Positions 51,084 through 64,000 are shown, numbered from the stretch's first letter. The stretch is DNA of 64,000 nucleotides from Monarcha castaneiventris obscurior (GCA_026261815.1 JAMPIT010000510.1:19750001-19814000), one strand, 5' to 3'. Numbers and translations: made by a program. Notes: generated by a model from the letters alone, not told the origin.

Positions 51084-54000
51084 ACTGTATCTTTCGCTTG
51101 GGTAAGTCATTTTCATATCTTTGAGTGATTACCAGTGATTGTTTCAACCCCTTTGAAAATATCAGAAGACAGTGTCTCTGGTATTTTCACAGCTAGGTAT
51201 GCTGATATTACACGGGTTTGAGTGCCTTCATATAAAGAACAATTCACACAGCAAACACAAGGAATATCTCGTGTAAACTTGGATAAAACTTCTAACATGC
51301 TCAGTGTGCCCAGACCTTTGCCCCTTCACAAGTAAACATTTAAAGATAATGGGATGAATTTTTCCAGTTACTGAGGTATACAAGGAAGGAAGTCAGATCT
51401 GGGAAGCTTTTCAGGATCTCCCAAGATAGGTATCACAGATCACAGTCAACAGATATTTCAGAGCTGGATTCATCTGGTCTCAGACATTTACCATGCAGGT
51501 AAATATGCACAAGGTTGTTGGCTAAACTTCTCTGTTTGCAGTTGTTAAGACAGTAACTTAGTAACAGAAGGATTTATGTAATCTTTGATAAAATCTGTTG
51601 TATATATGAACGTGTCCCCAAAACTGAGTATTTCTCCTGTTGGGAACAGGAGGCACAGTTAAGGGTGACCAGCTCCAATATGTGTCTACATTACGCATAG
51701 TTTTAGCTCATGGAAAGAAATCCCATGTTTTGTATCCTCAACCCTGACTATGCAGATTAAGTTCTACTTTGCTTCCATTTTGGCCTGCTCCAACTGTGAG
51801 TCTTCCTCGCTGGTTTGCTACTGGGAGCACCAGTGCTGCTGGACATGGATGAGGGACCATCAGCTCTCAAGACTTTGGCCCAAGGAAATGGCCCCTGGTA
51901 CTTTTTATATTGTCACACAAGTAATCCACTGAGGCAGCATCAATGCACTGGTAAAGCACATCAGTTTTTACATAAATTAACTATTTTCTGGGACCATTTT
52001 CTGTCATTGAAGCTGCCCTGGAATAGCCCCTGTCCACTTCTGAACACTTACCATTCAAAAGGTGTTCAGTGGTGCCATTCCTAAGTATTAGTAGTGATCT
52101 TTCTTCAATAAGGTTACCTTTCTCACACACACAGCTACATGCTGTGTTCATTACCCCTGGGTACAGCCGAGGCCCCAACATCCCCTTTCTGCAGCAGATC
52201 AAAACTGTGGCACCACCTGACTGAATGTCCTTCATGGGGCCAAGGCTGCACCAAGCAGATTCATATGTCCTGTCCCATCAGGTGTTAGCATCCCATTGGT
52301 TTTATGGCCCATTCTGTCCACACAGGAGAGGGACTTCAACCAGCAACCCCAGAATTGTATTTAAACTTGAAAACAGAAGGAGCCAGAATCAATTGAAATG
52401 TGGATGAGGTATAATATGCATTGAAGATGAGGTAATCTGGGGTTATTCACCTCTGCTGGTGAGCTGCTGCAAAGAACCCTTGCAGAGCAGACATTCCCTG
52501 CAGAAATAATGACTGTCCATAAAAAAAACAAACAGCATGTCATTACTTCTCAGCCTGTCTTCCAATTTTCTTTGCTCACCACTAATACACCTGCCAGCCT
52601 ACCTTCTCCATTTTCTATAAATACATTTTCCTTTTTATTCTAGGGTTTTTTTTTGTTATCTACTGAGTATCACAAGTGGCAGGTAGATAACACATTTATT
52701 TACTTATATGAACACACCTTTATAACTTCAAACACTGACAGGTGATTTGGTTAGAAGACAACCTCTCATGAAAAACTTTGTCTAAATTTACACTCTAAGA
52801 GCAATACAAACGTTTATACAATTTTAATTCTATTTCAGTCAAGGCTTTCTCTAAACAAATAAACATCTATAATTCACATCTTGGGGACATAGAATACCAC
52901 TTGAGAGGATGGCTGTAAACTAAAGGAAAACTGATCAGCCAATTTTCCTTCTCTGTGCTGAGTGAGCCCCCAGAAGGAAAACCACCTGCACATAAAATTC
53001 AGAACTATTCAGTTCTTGCAATGGGAAGCACTGTGAGGAAAAGCTCTGCTGTGCCAGGCAGTTTAAATCCAGCAGCATCCACGGGCTCAGCTGAGGAAAG
53101 TCCCAGCGCCTTCCTTGGAAGTAGAGAGGCTGGCAAACTGGATACCCTTCCCAAAGAGGGGCCAAAAGCCATTGTACAACCAAAATCCCCAGCTTTGGTC
53201 CTGCCCTGAGCACAGGCCTGGCCCCTTTGACTGCTGAAGCTGAATTTCTCTGCAGTAGGTGACACATCCAGGCAGAATCCTTGTATGCAATATTAATGGT
53301 AAATGGGTAAGTATTTCAGGCATTAGCCAATGGAAAATGGACCTAAGAGACGCCTGTGTGACACTTTCATTAGTGTGCTTGTCCTCTGCAGTTTATGGCT
53401 TGGCAGAGGGGGTTGGTGTCTTGCATGTAATTTTTGTCCTTCTTGGATCAAAATATGCCCAATGTACGAGTGTTATATAGAAAAAAAGAAAGAAAAGCAC
53501 ATTTCAGTCAAGATAATCAGCAGCTAAAAAAGCTATCATAGCAACTGGAAACCTTGAAGATTTAATCTGCTCTGACCACGCTCTGTCCTTCCACTCCTGC
53601 TGCTGATTAGACATCACAGGCACCATCTTCACAGAATAACAGAATTAAATCCCTCAGGAAGTCATATTCCTTCTCCTGTAGGAACAGGCAGAAATTTTCT
53701 CCAGACCCATGACTCCCCACTGGTTAATTACATCTCACTAGTGAGGCACAATAGCAGAACTTCTAACTTCTTTTATCATATTTCTCCTGGCCAAACTGCC
53801 TGCAAACCACGCCACCAAAGTCAGCAGTGCCAGAAAGCAGGAGGAACAGGCACTTTGGTGATCCTGGACTGAATGAGTCATCCCAACCAAATTTCCACAT
53901 GTGCTATGAGGCCAAGCAAGGAACCTCCATGCTGGCAAATTCAGGAGCAAAACTCCCTATTTTCTCAGCTGGTTTTCATTTCTGATGCCACAGTGATGAT

Positions 54001-57000
54001 TGTACTTGGTACACGCAGTGGCACTGCTGCTGTCACTAGCATAGCAACCCACAATCAGTGTGAGGCTAGAAAATCTACTGAACTGTGCTGTTCAACAAAC
54101 AGCAGGTCCTTTGTAGACCATCTATAACTGTAAGTGAACAATTTCAGTAATGGTTTTGTCAGTCCTTCCTAGAAGCAGTACTAATAAGCAACAAATAACA
54201 TGAAATTCAGCTGCTAAAAGAAGAACAGGACAATCTGTTGAAGGAAGGGAAATTATTGTCATAAAACATTTGTATGGCCATGTGAATTCTGCACTGCATT
54301 GTACAGAACAGAGATCACATCCTTCCCTGCCCTAAACTTCTTGCTGCTGCTAGGACAACTCCATCAATGTAAAATAAGCAATGCAGAGTCCAGCGGCAAG
54401 ACCTGCAAAGGAGATGATTGGGCTACTAGGCTTTGCTAGAAGAGAGAAAGTGTGTTGGTGCAAAGGGCAGGATGGCTGCAGTGGCTGTGGAAAACTGACA
54501 CAGGAACTCAACCAAGTGCAGAGACAACAGGGATATAGTGGAAACATCCCAACAAATAACAGGTGCGTTTTGTTCCCAAAACTGCCACTGTTTTCTTGAC
54601 TGATTCAGGTTCTAGGGAACATCACTGGGAGATCCTAGGAGCACCATCAGGAAGTCCAACAACAACTCCTCCCCATACCTTCTCATTTCTGCCTCGTATG
54701 TTCCAGCAGCAATATATCTGCCTAAGCCGGGAGTTACTGAGCCTTTAGAAAAAGCTTTTTCCTCCAGTATTGGGCTTGAGGCCTTGTCCCAGGGTAAGAC
54801 AAAAATGACACGTAGCAAGCATACTCAGATAAAGGAGATCACAAAGTACTTCACAGTAGCAGTTCATGAAACCTATGTGGAAAGCCCTTTGCAGGAGCAA
54901 AATCCTATTCTATGAAAGGATCCATGTCCTGGCTCCCCCCATCAGTTTATTCTAGATGTTTCATACCACTTTTGTGTGGAGGATCTCCTTTACTGGATGC
55001 TACTTAGACTATTTGCAGACCATCTTTCACAGAATATTACTTGGGTTATCTATCTGAAAGTCAAAATGTGGATCCTACAGTATATCACAGGAAATCGCAT
55101 CAGTGATATTAATAATTTAATGTTTTCTAGAGCAAAGATCATTATCCTTGAGGGAAGCACACAGAAGTGCATACCTGACAGAGCTCATCTAGACTCCTTT
55201 AGGATGCTTCACTGCTTAACATAACAGTGCCGACTGGCCTTCCTACACCAAATTTATGGTTTTAGATATAGAAGAAAAAGCAGATTTAAGATTGGCAAAC
55301 AGAACACATTACAAGAAGGTAAAGCTCTATAACTTACCCTCTCAGGTGTTCATGGCCTAAAGCAATGAACTGCAAATACTAATGGAGTGAAATCTGACAG
55401 CCTGTTTACATTATGAGGTTCTTATGCATCCATATCTTTGCACAGATAAAAAAATATTCTGGCTCTTAAAAGAACTCTTCCCAACAAGGAAATTAAAATG
55501 AAGAAATTGTCTCTTCTCTACCACCACTTTGAAAAACACTTAGGAAAGGTTTTCATTTCAGTTCCAGAGATCTCTGTTGATGCACCTTTGTGGGAAGAGA
55601 ATTCCAGCAGCACATACATCCATAGGTCCTACCACTGGTTTGCCCTGATGGGGGCTTAGTCATGTTCACCAAGGTGACTGGTAGGTATCTGCTGTGCTTG
55701 CTTGCATTGCACCACCTCCCTCACAGTGCTAGTCATACCTCCTTGGAATTTCTCCTGTTTTACTACAGCACCTCTAATAGAGCATCAAAAACATTTGCAC
55801 TAATACCAGGATTGGGACATGACAGACACATGTCTAATTCATATGTTCTGGGGTTTAAGAATTTCTGTTCTTCTTCCTGCTCACATATTTCACATGGCTC
55901 AATTAAATGGCAGAATGGGATACTGCCAAATGTTTCTTTCTCACTGAAAAAGAGACAGCTATTTAAAGAACGTTGTTACACTAGCCACATTTCATCACCA
56001 AAAAATGAATACCTATAATTACAGTATCTGTGATTATATAATGTCAAACACAGGAAAAATAAGCAGTCCAACATTTTGAGGAAAAAATTGTAACTGGTAT
56101 TATCCACATTCAGGCTATAAGTGCTGGATCTTGTCCCAGCCTCAGTAATAAAATATACCCAGCAGTAATTGAAAAACAAATGAATCTGATTATAATCTTA
56201 CCATACTCTAGCTTTTGCATTCCTCAGCTATGTGGCAAACAGATGGAAAAATACCATTACATGCACCAGGAGACAAATTTTTAAGGTATCTCTGCAAACA
56301 TCAGTTATCTTTACACTTAGATATTTCTGGCCCTGGAGCTTGAGTCCTATTGCATTACATCTGTGAAATATTTGGCCACTCATTCATAACGCATTTTGAC
56401 ACTGGCAGTGGACCCACTGATCAAAAATACTGCTGCGTTTGTGGGTTTGCCTTCACATTCAGATGGTGGCAACCCTGGCTTCCTTTCCACCTCAGTCCTG
56501 AAGTCATTTGTGAGGGTTTGAAAGCTTGTCCACAAGGAACTGAGCAGTCCTTTTGGAGGCCGTGGTGGGGACACACACCTGGAGTGAGCCAGAGCCTGGT
56601 GGGAGGCTATACACAATGCCAAAATCCCCTCCAACACCTGAGAGGAGGCAAAGGCCTGCCCAGTTCACAGCAGCTCCCTATCACCAGACTTTGGCAGATA
56701 CATCTCTCCTGTAACAAGCCAGGCAGAAATGAGAAGGGATAGTTGGTCTAGGGAGGAGATGTTGCTGCTGGACCTCCTGACGGTGTCCCTGGGAGCTCCC
56801 TGGAGAACTCCCTAGGCCATGAGTCAGCCAAGAAAACAGTGGCATTTCTGGGAACTAGGAGCCCCCATTATTTGTTGGGATATTCACACTATTTTCTCCG
56901 GATCATGCCCTGTCTTCTTGTAGCTTGTTGGGCTGTGGCTACTCTTGATGGGCAGGTGTGTAACACAGGGTGTGAGGGAATTGTACAATCCCTTGCCCTC

Positions 57001-57789
57001 AATCAGAAACCACAGGTTTCCCTTTCGCTGAGTGACATGAAACTGTGTCAATTGGCTCGCTCTCTGTAAGTTACCAAGATGGCTTTACATTACTTGTATA
57101 TAGCCCTATTGATTTTTTCAGTACTTAAATGCTTTAAGAAAATCAATGCTTCAGCAAATAGAGTGGAGCAAGAGTATCATAGAAACTCATTTGCCATTCC
57201 AGCACCAGAGATCATGGTTAAATTAAAGGAAATAACATGTATGAAGGGGGATGATGGATTTAGAGAAAAAACTGCAGAAAATGGGTGAGTGGAGAGACAG
57301 GAAATTAAAAACAAAATAGAAAAAGATAAGCTGTAGATAAATATAGTGGCTGTGGGTATGACTTAGTTAATTTTAGCAATCCAAAGCTTAGTTGTCTAGT
57401 CCAAGATAGTCACTTTAGCTCTCTCCATGTCATGAATAGAGAACAGGAGCCCTCTCCACAGAGGATTCAGCCTAAGGCAGGACAATGCATCACGCTTTTC
57501 TTCAACTATCCCAAAGTCTATGCTTAGAGGAGATGCATAACTTTTGTGTTTTAACAGCACTGGAGTTGATATAGGATCACACAACATTTTAAGTGTTTTT
57601 TACCTATTTAATAGAAGGCCTTCCAACTCAACCTTTTCAGTTTTGAAAAATCATTTGGTTTTCTCGGAAAAAATGACATTTCTTGTATCAGAGGAAAGAT
57701 TTCCTTATAACTGCTCTTCAGTAAGTCCTGGTTTGAATATTTAAATCATTTAGGAGCACAAAACTTATTTGTTGTACTTTATTAAAAAT

Positions 57790-57878
57790 GGGCCAAACTT
57801 ATCACTAGCACAATCCCATGTAGTGCCATTCACTTCAAAGTTGCTACATATGCTTATACAGAAAGGAATTAGGCCAGC
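57790..57878. repeat. Decayed palindromic amniote repeat, copy 2
   Basis: It opens GGGCCAAACTT and ends GGAATTAGGCC, a loose inverted pair. Inside are GTGCCATTCACTTCAAAG, TTGCTACAT and TTATACAG, which match in order the CCATTGACTTCAATGGAGTTAC...TTTACACCAG blocks of the same old repeat as the copy near 51.0 kb. Divergence is high. Confidence 0.4.
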
Positions 57879-58154
57879 TACTGTCAAAATGCTTCATTAC
57901 TAATCAGGTCAGACAATAAATCAGATCTTCTGTTTGTGAAGTACTGCAATTTGTGTCTAATGACTGGAAGAATTGGTATATCAAGTAATTATCAAAACTG
58001 GAAAGTAATCATCTCCTAGACGTGCAAAACCTCATCTAGAATTCGAATTTTGAAAGAGAAAAAAGGATGGCAGGTGTAAAAAAAATCTTGCTCCTTCCCT
58101 TTTCTGCAAGAATCCTACTTTCAGCATCTTTTTGGCTCATTTAAAGGCACATTG

Positions 58155-59120
58155 TCATAGACCCTATTGACCCTTCCAGGCTGGAGGGGATCTCAAGAAG
58201 TCTCTAGTCCAGAGTTAACACTGTATTCAGGACCAGGATACTCAGACTTTTGTCCTGAAAACCTCTAAGGAAAGGGAAACTGCACAAGTTTCACTGTTCT
58301 CATGGAACAGTCTCCCGTTTTTGTTATATTCAATCTGAAATTCTCTTTCTTAATTTTATGCCCACTGCCCCCTGTCCACCTGCCATGGAAAGCCCAGCTC
58401 TGTCACCTCAATGACCCTATAGAAACTGGGGGCTGCAGTCAAGTCCCCCTGCAAAGCCCTCTGTGCTCTCAGCTGAACAAACTCGGTTCCGTCAGTCTCT
58501 CCTCACATGGGAAATGCTCCAGCTCTCACCCTCTCAGGGGCATCCCATTAACTCCCCCAAGTATCACAAACCTGTTGATGTGTTTGCTCCATCAGAAGGC
58601 CCAAAACTGGACCCAGTGTAACTGGATGCAGTCTAACAAGTGCTGAGTAAAGGGGATAATCCCTTCCCTCTACCTACAAGATTTGCTCCTCACCATACTG
58701 CCCGGGATGCTGCTGGCACTCTGCTGGCCCATACCCAATTCACCACCCACTAGACCTGATGCTGATGATTACTCCATCACCAGCACTGGAGTTTACATTT
58801 GTCCTCATCATGAGGTTTTCATTTTGTGAGTTTGACCCATTCCTCCAGACTATCTGGGTCCCTCTGAAGGACAGCACTGCCCTCCAGCATATCCCAAATC
58901 CCACTAGTTTTGTGCCATCCACTGTGTGGTTGGGGGCACATTACAGCCTGCAGGTAAGAGTGTGAACCATTAACTACCACTCTGTGGGCCCAACAAGCCA
59001 GCCAGTTTTCCACCCTTGTAGCATTCCATCCGTCTAGAGCGTATCCCAAGCAAGGATTATCCAAACAAGGATTATGCTGCATCAAGATATACAAAGCAGT
59101 CCTGGTGTATTATACCCACC
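58155..59120 (-). repeat. CR1 LINE fragment, about 960 bases
   Basis: The longest CR1 copy in the window, in reverse orientation. The tail lies at 58155 (CATAGACCC...CCTTCCAGGCTGGAGGGGAT). Inward come GTGCTCTCAGCTGAACAAAC, CTGCTGGCCCATACCCAATT, CATCTGGGTCCCTCTGAAGG-like sequence near 58851, TAGTTTTGTGCCATCC, and ACTCTGTGGGCCCAACAAGC with CAGCCAGTTTTCCACCC. These match CR1 reverse-transcriptase blocks, so it extends into the ORF2 3' part. Several frame breaks; not active. Confidence 0.93.
59046..59075 (+). repeat. 15-base tandem duplication inside CR1
   Basis: CCAAGCAAGGATTAT (59046-59060) is followed directly by CCAAACAAGGATTAT (59061-59075), one mismatch. It probably arose by slippage after the CR1 insertion. 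Confidence 0.8.
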
Positions 59121-61884
59121 CTCAAGCTGAACCTCCATATGGTGCTCCTGTAGTGAAGCTGCTGATGTACCAGGCATCATCTCTTCACCGGTCTCCATGT
59201 CTACTCATAGTTGGAAACCAGCAGCCAGGGCAGGAAAAGCGAGAAAATGTGCCCCAGTAAACTACAACTCTTACTCCTACCAGGAGTAGGGAAGAGGCTT
59301 CATGCCTATTCTCACACATACCAGAAGTTTTGGCATATTTTATAAATGAGGACATTCCTTTCCCCCAAGACCCTGAACATTTCTGACCACTCTGAATCTC
59401 CTCAGTGACCTTGCTGACTTTTAGTACACAACCAATTTGCTAAGTTACCACCCTTTTTGCATTGCTCATAACACATGTTGTCAAAAAGATATGAAATACG
59501 ATAATATACACAGCTTCTGATTAATACACAGGTGTTCTAAATAATTTGCCTAAAGTGTCAGTCACAAAGTAGGACAAACCTTTACAGCCAAGTATCAAAA
59601 AAATCTAATTAATCATTTCCCCTCTGCATTTTAGGTGATGAGTATACTGTACATACCTGCAAGTGACCTATTATTTCCCATTAAACAATCACAGCCCAAA
59701 GGAAGTCCCCAAAGACAAAGCACTCATGGGATGTGTAGTCCAGTTCTTTCAGAAGTAGAACAAACACCCTAGACTGACATTTTCTGACTATGAAATAGGT
59801 GAGCTTTCACAATTTCACCCAAGTTTGCTTCCCCTACATTCCCAGAAATCCCTTATTCACTGCTAAGATGTAGCACACGAATTCCCAGAAAGATGAGCCT
59901 TCCTTCATGGGAAGTTACGTATGGGATCAGAAGCTGGTTTCTAACAGACACTTAGTTTCGATTTCAATACAACTGTTTGTTTCTTGTGAAATTACTAATA
60001 TTAGTCACCTAAAACCAGATTGACTGATGGGTGATAAGAACACTTGGATGAGATGTTTAGAAAACACTTCTATTGTACAATCTCTTCTTTAGTTTGTACA
60101 GCTGAGAGAGTGGAAGACACAGAAAGCTTGCTGAAAAATACGGATTACTGCCCTACCAGTGCAAGTCCAAAAGCAAACATGGGGCTGCAGATGAACTGGG
60201 CATCATATGCTACTTCACAGTTACAAAGCAGTGTAATTTCTGGAGGCCCCCATTAGACTATGTGGAACCCTGTAGCTGTCTGCAAGATGTACCTTGCATG
60301 CCTACTGTATTACTTACTATTTGGTTTCTGCTGAAGATGCTCCTTGGGGAAGATTCTTGCTCTGTTCATCAGATGCCTTCAAAAGGTATCAAAATGGGAA
60401 AAAAAAAAAATAACAATTCACTCTAGGTCAATAGGAAAGTTCTTGGAGTTATAGAATAGCTGTTTAAATGGAAGTATGGGTTTTTCACACAAGCACCAAT
60501 CTAGACTGCATTTGAACTATTCTATTTGAACTTTTCTATTAATTTGTATTTTCTAGAATAGATTTTCTATTCATTTCATTGCCTGAGTTGCAGCTTGCGC
60601 CTCAGCACAAGATTTGGGTCAGTGCAGTGCTGGGAGACATGAACACACTGAGCATCTTTCAAAGGTGGATGCAGTGCTTCTGTGGCAGGATGAAGTTCTG
60701 GGTTTCAAAGTCAGAGAAAATGAAATTTTCAGCTCAGAGGATTAGTGACTCCAAAACACTAAAGGATGCAATCTTTGGGACAGTGACCTGTTGACAGCTT
60801 AAGCGCTGTGTGCCACAGAGGGTGTAGGTAAATAACACTTTCTAATTTCTCAGAATTGTTTTGATGGAGGAATTATACATGCTTTGGAAATTCTAGTGGC
60901 CATGGAAATTATTGTATAACCTCTCCTAGGACAGTACAGAGGAAAAGCAATTTTAGATTAAATACTCATTAAATATTCTGAGAGCACAGTAAATAAAGTA
61001 ACACCTTACACTGCTATCTATTGGGTAATCTTTACTCATTTGTTTAGAGTAGAAGTAGTTGTGAAAATTGACTATTTATTCAAAAGAGCATTCTGAAAAC
61101 CTAATGAATAGAAAGTTTTATTTCAGTATGCAGTTAAATGTTTTCTCTCTTTGCTTTATTTTACTCTTTGCAGTTAGATTTCTTTACTAAATACCATTCC
61201 TGAATCTTGAGCTATTCATGCTCAAGACATAGGTGAGAGGAGGCACACATTTTACTGATATCCCAGAAAAACGAGATTTTGGCTGTGAAAATGTGATTAG
61301 ACTGATCTCTCCTCATCCAGGAAAAAAAAAAAGCATTTATAAGTCAAAGGTACTATGTAATTTGGTTACAGGTATTCAATGAAAAAACAATCCTCATTCT
61401 CAGTTATATATTTCCATTTATATTTAAAAAACTATTGATTCTGAGGGATGAGGAGGGTATCTCTCTATGCTTCATTATTCCAAGTGACACATGACGAATT
61501 ATGTTTTTCCACGGACTTTCATAGAGTCTCTTGCAGAGAAGACTCTCTTCCTTCCGTGCTCAGCTGTTAATCCATTTTTTTACTGGAAGAGATGTTATAA
61601 CAGAAGATGAAAAAATTGCCTGTGAGCATGTTAATCATGGAGTGATTGATGCTGCCATTACAAGGAAAGGTTAGACAACATCCTCAGCAGTTTCCACCGT
61701 TATTTACAACACAGTGCCAGTCATCCAAACTAAGGACTGATCAATGCACAGACTTCAAATTAATTCAATAAAAGTCCTCTGAACATAATGGCAAGTCTGA
61801 TAGCATTCATCTGTTTTTATTTCCCCTCCCTCTTTCAGCACATTGCTGAAGTCTGAAGACATCTGAAATTTATGAGACTTTAGA
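59121..61884. other. Noncoding stretch, no gene seen
   Basis: Unique AT-rich sequence; frames of at most 71 codons without domains. A-rich tracts near 60400 and 61322-61333. Confidence 0.55.
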
Positions 61885-62350
61885 AAGATATTAAGCTATT
61901 AGAGAGTGTCCAAGGAGGGCAATGAAGATGGTGAATGGTCTGGAGGGGAAGCTGTAGGAGGAGTGCCTGAGGTCACTTGGTCTGTTCAGCCTGAAGCAGA
62001 GGAGACTGAGGGGAGACCCCACTGCAGTATAAAGCTGCCTCATGAAGGGAAGAGGGGGAGCAGGCACTGATCTCTTCTCTGTAGTGACAGGACTTGAGTG
62101 AATGGCCTGAAGCTGTGTCAGGGGAGGTTTAGGTTGGGTATTAGAAACAGGTTCTTCACCCAGAGCGTGGTTGGGCACAGGCTCCCCAGGGAAGTGGTAA
62201 CAGCACCAAGCCTGACAGAGCTCAAGAAGTGTTTGGACAATGCTCTCAGGCACATGGTGCGACTTTTAGGGATGGTCCTGAGCAGGGCCAGGAGTTCGAC
62301 TTGATGATCGTGATGGGTCCCTTCAAACTTGACATATTCTGTGATTCTTG
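61885..62350 (+). repeat. CR1 LINE 3' region to terminal repeat
   Basis: GAGTGTCCAAGGAGGGCAAT, GTCTGTTCAGCCTGAAGCAG, AGGAGACTGAGGGGAGACCC, GGAGGTTTAGGTTGGGTATT, CAGGTTCTTCACCCAGAGC, GGCTCCCCAGGGAAGTGG, GTTCGACTTGATGATCGTGA and GGGTCCCTTCAAACTTGACA lead to ATTCTGTGATTCTT. This is a complete CR1 3' tail in sense orientation, 5'-truncated. Confidence 0.93.
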
Positions 62351-64000
62351 GTCAGACTAACAAAGACAACTTCTTGCTCTGGGTCCCTGCACACACCATT
62401 TCTCACACTGGCATCGGCCACTACAAAACCCACTTAAGAAAGAGACAAAAAGGCAGTAGCCAAAATAACAAACCAGGAAAAAAATTAAATTATCACCTTT
62501 ACAATTTCTTCTGTGAAATAGTTTTGCAGAATTCTTGCATGCTGCATTGTCAACATGACTTCATGTGTTTTTACTGGAAAAGATGTGAATTCTGGAATGT
62601 GTGTACACTACTAATGCAAACACTATTGTGATGTGCATCTACAAAGGCAAACTTTTTAAAACTTCTGTGAATACGCTCGTCTTCGTAAATTATTTGAAAG
62701 TAAATATATCTTTTTGAATCGAAGAGCAAGCAACTATTTCTATATACTATACTTTCTTTAATAATTGGTTTGATTTCTATGTATCTTTTTTATTGTCAGC
62801 AGTAAAAAAATCACACCTGAATACTAAGAAAAAAAACAATTCAAGAAATTATCATTCTAATAAAATTGCCTTATTGTAATTCCAGGAATGCATCATTTAT
62901 TTCCTTTATGCTAATTTATTCAATAATTAGAAGGATCAGTGTTAACTTACCAGTATTTTAATTCCTCTAAATGATTTAACTGATTTTACTATGCACTGTT
63001 GCTTTTTATGAGAAAGTATAATAAAACTGTTCTGTACTATCTAAACTATCTAAAAGTAGATCTTACTTAAGTATACCTGGGCAGTAGATGTTCCTTTCAA
63101 TCTGCATTACTGATTTAATTAATATCAGTGTAATTTCTCTGAAGCAATAACCATAGCAATGACCAGAGTTTTAACTGTTACATTTGTTTCCAATATTGAA
63201 CACAATTTTCTAATTAGCTGAAGACAAACCTCCTGGTTCTCTAGTTTGTCTTTTCCAGGTTAGTCCAACTACTTTCTTGAATAATTATTTTAAAACTAAA
63301 CCAGCCTAACTGCTACCTGACCAGTCATCTTTTGTGGTCATTCGAATGACCATAACTGAGTATTACTGTGGTCTGAAAATGCTTTCCTTAGCTTTTCAAA
63401 CATGTTGTGAGAAGCTCCCCTTCCATAAACAAACACTAACAGAATTACCAATGTACTGCTTCGCTAAAGGCTTCCCGGGACTGCAAACTCATTAGGTGTT
63501 TTTCATTTGTAGTCTGAACCCAGCCAATCATTACACAATTGCTCAGTGTACATATTTCAGTGGTGTCTCAAGCAGGTCACGGTCATGTCAAGCATTCAGA
63601 GATCATGTGAAAAGCACAGAGCCAATACTGCACTTTATGTCCCTTTCACTTTATTGTGGACAGTGAGTCAACAATACAGCAACGAATTGCAAAGAAAGAG
63701 CTGCCAAACAGTCTTGTATACAAGATATTAAAAACTTAAATAAACAGAAAGGGAATCAGGTACATTCTCAACAACAATATGCAACAACACACTGAATTCA
63801 GATACTTAATTTGGGTGACCAGAAGGACAGTCATGCACAGCTCTCTTGTGCTACGAAGTTCAAATGTTATCAGACCACATCCCTATCTTTAGCAGGTACC
63901 CTAACTTCAGCAAGTTTCCTGCTATCACTCTTCAAGCAGATCCCAATGAGTTTCCTTTTCTTCCAGTCATGCAACCAACACACACTGTTTATGCCTCCAA
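62351..64000. other. Noncoding, very AT-rich stretch, no gene seen
   Basis: 62640-63200 is strongly AT-rich with many ATTTA, AATAATTA and TTAATT motifs and no repeat that I recognise. The remainder to 64000 is ordinary unique sequence. Nothing coding was seen. Confidence 0.5.

Larger units (their letters stand above)
46851..58154. other. Noncoding stretch, no gene seen
   Basis: Eleven kilobases of mostly AT-rich unique sequence. 56400-57070 is less AT-rich with frames of 130 and 76 codons on the plus strand; neither has a domain and no LTR pair was seen. T12 at 47589-47600. Two palindromic repeat relics are listed separately. Confidence 0.55.

Noticed and set aside
1..64000. CRISPR array, operon, phage or bacterial defence system
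   Set aside because: The window is vertebrate nuclear DNA with LINE fragments, long introns and splice signals; no regularly spaced direct repeats or prokaryotic gene clusters are present.

Overview
This is a window of vertebrate nuclear DNA, most probably from a bird. The argument for a bird is the repeat content: about nine recognisable CR1 LINE fragments in both orientations, no L1 or Alu-type elements, generally AT-rich unique sequence, and a single very long open exon whose product aligns clearly with tetrapod MTUS2. No bacterial, plasmid or phage feature is present, and nearly all the other open frames in the window are chance frames.

The one supported gene is MTUS2 (microtubule-associated scaffold protein 2, also called TIP150 or CAZIP), on the minus strand. 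Its large first coding exon occupies 13184-15782: 307 bases of 5' UTR with three short upstream ORFs, then 764 codons that end exactly at a consensus splice donor. The protein segment begins MSAPLIPSKSCYSQLQDNR and ends YDKFKPDLQK...SEKFLQE, both ends resembling human MTUS2. It carries an SxIP (EB1-binding) motif at residues 624-627. The coiled-coil C-terminal half of MTUS2 is not encoded here and should lie on downstream exons beyond position 1.

Layout: 1-13183 is the intron after the large exon (transcription runs toward position 1). It holds a degraded 5S-rRNA-derived element near 1.5 kb and a CR1 tail near 9.2 kb. 13184-15782 is the exon. 15783-64000 is the intron or 5' flank upstream of it. 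This 48-kb stretch has no recognisable coding exon and contains CR1 fragments near 19.4, 25.6, 28.2, 33.7, 43.6, 46.7, 58.6 and 62.1 kb, two decayed palindromic repeats near 51.0 and 57.8 kb, and various homopolymer tracts.

No new multi-gene system is visible. The observations most worth checking are a possible intronic polyadenylation site just after the MTUS2 donor (30-codon read-through plus two AATAAA hexamers), the 5' UTR containing a minimal ATG-stop uORF and an A14 tract, the 5S-derived SINE relic, and the old palindromic repeats. Identifications rest on reading and recall of family sequences; no database search was run.
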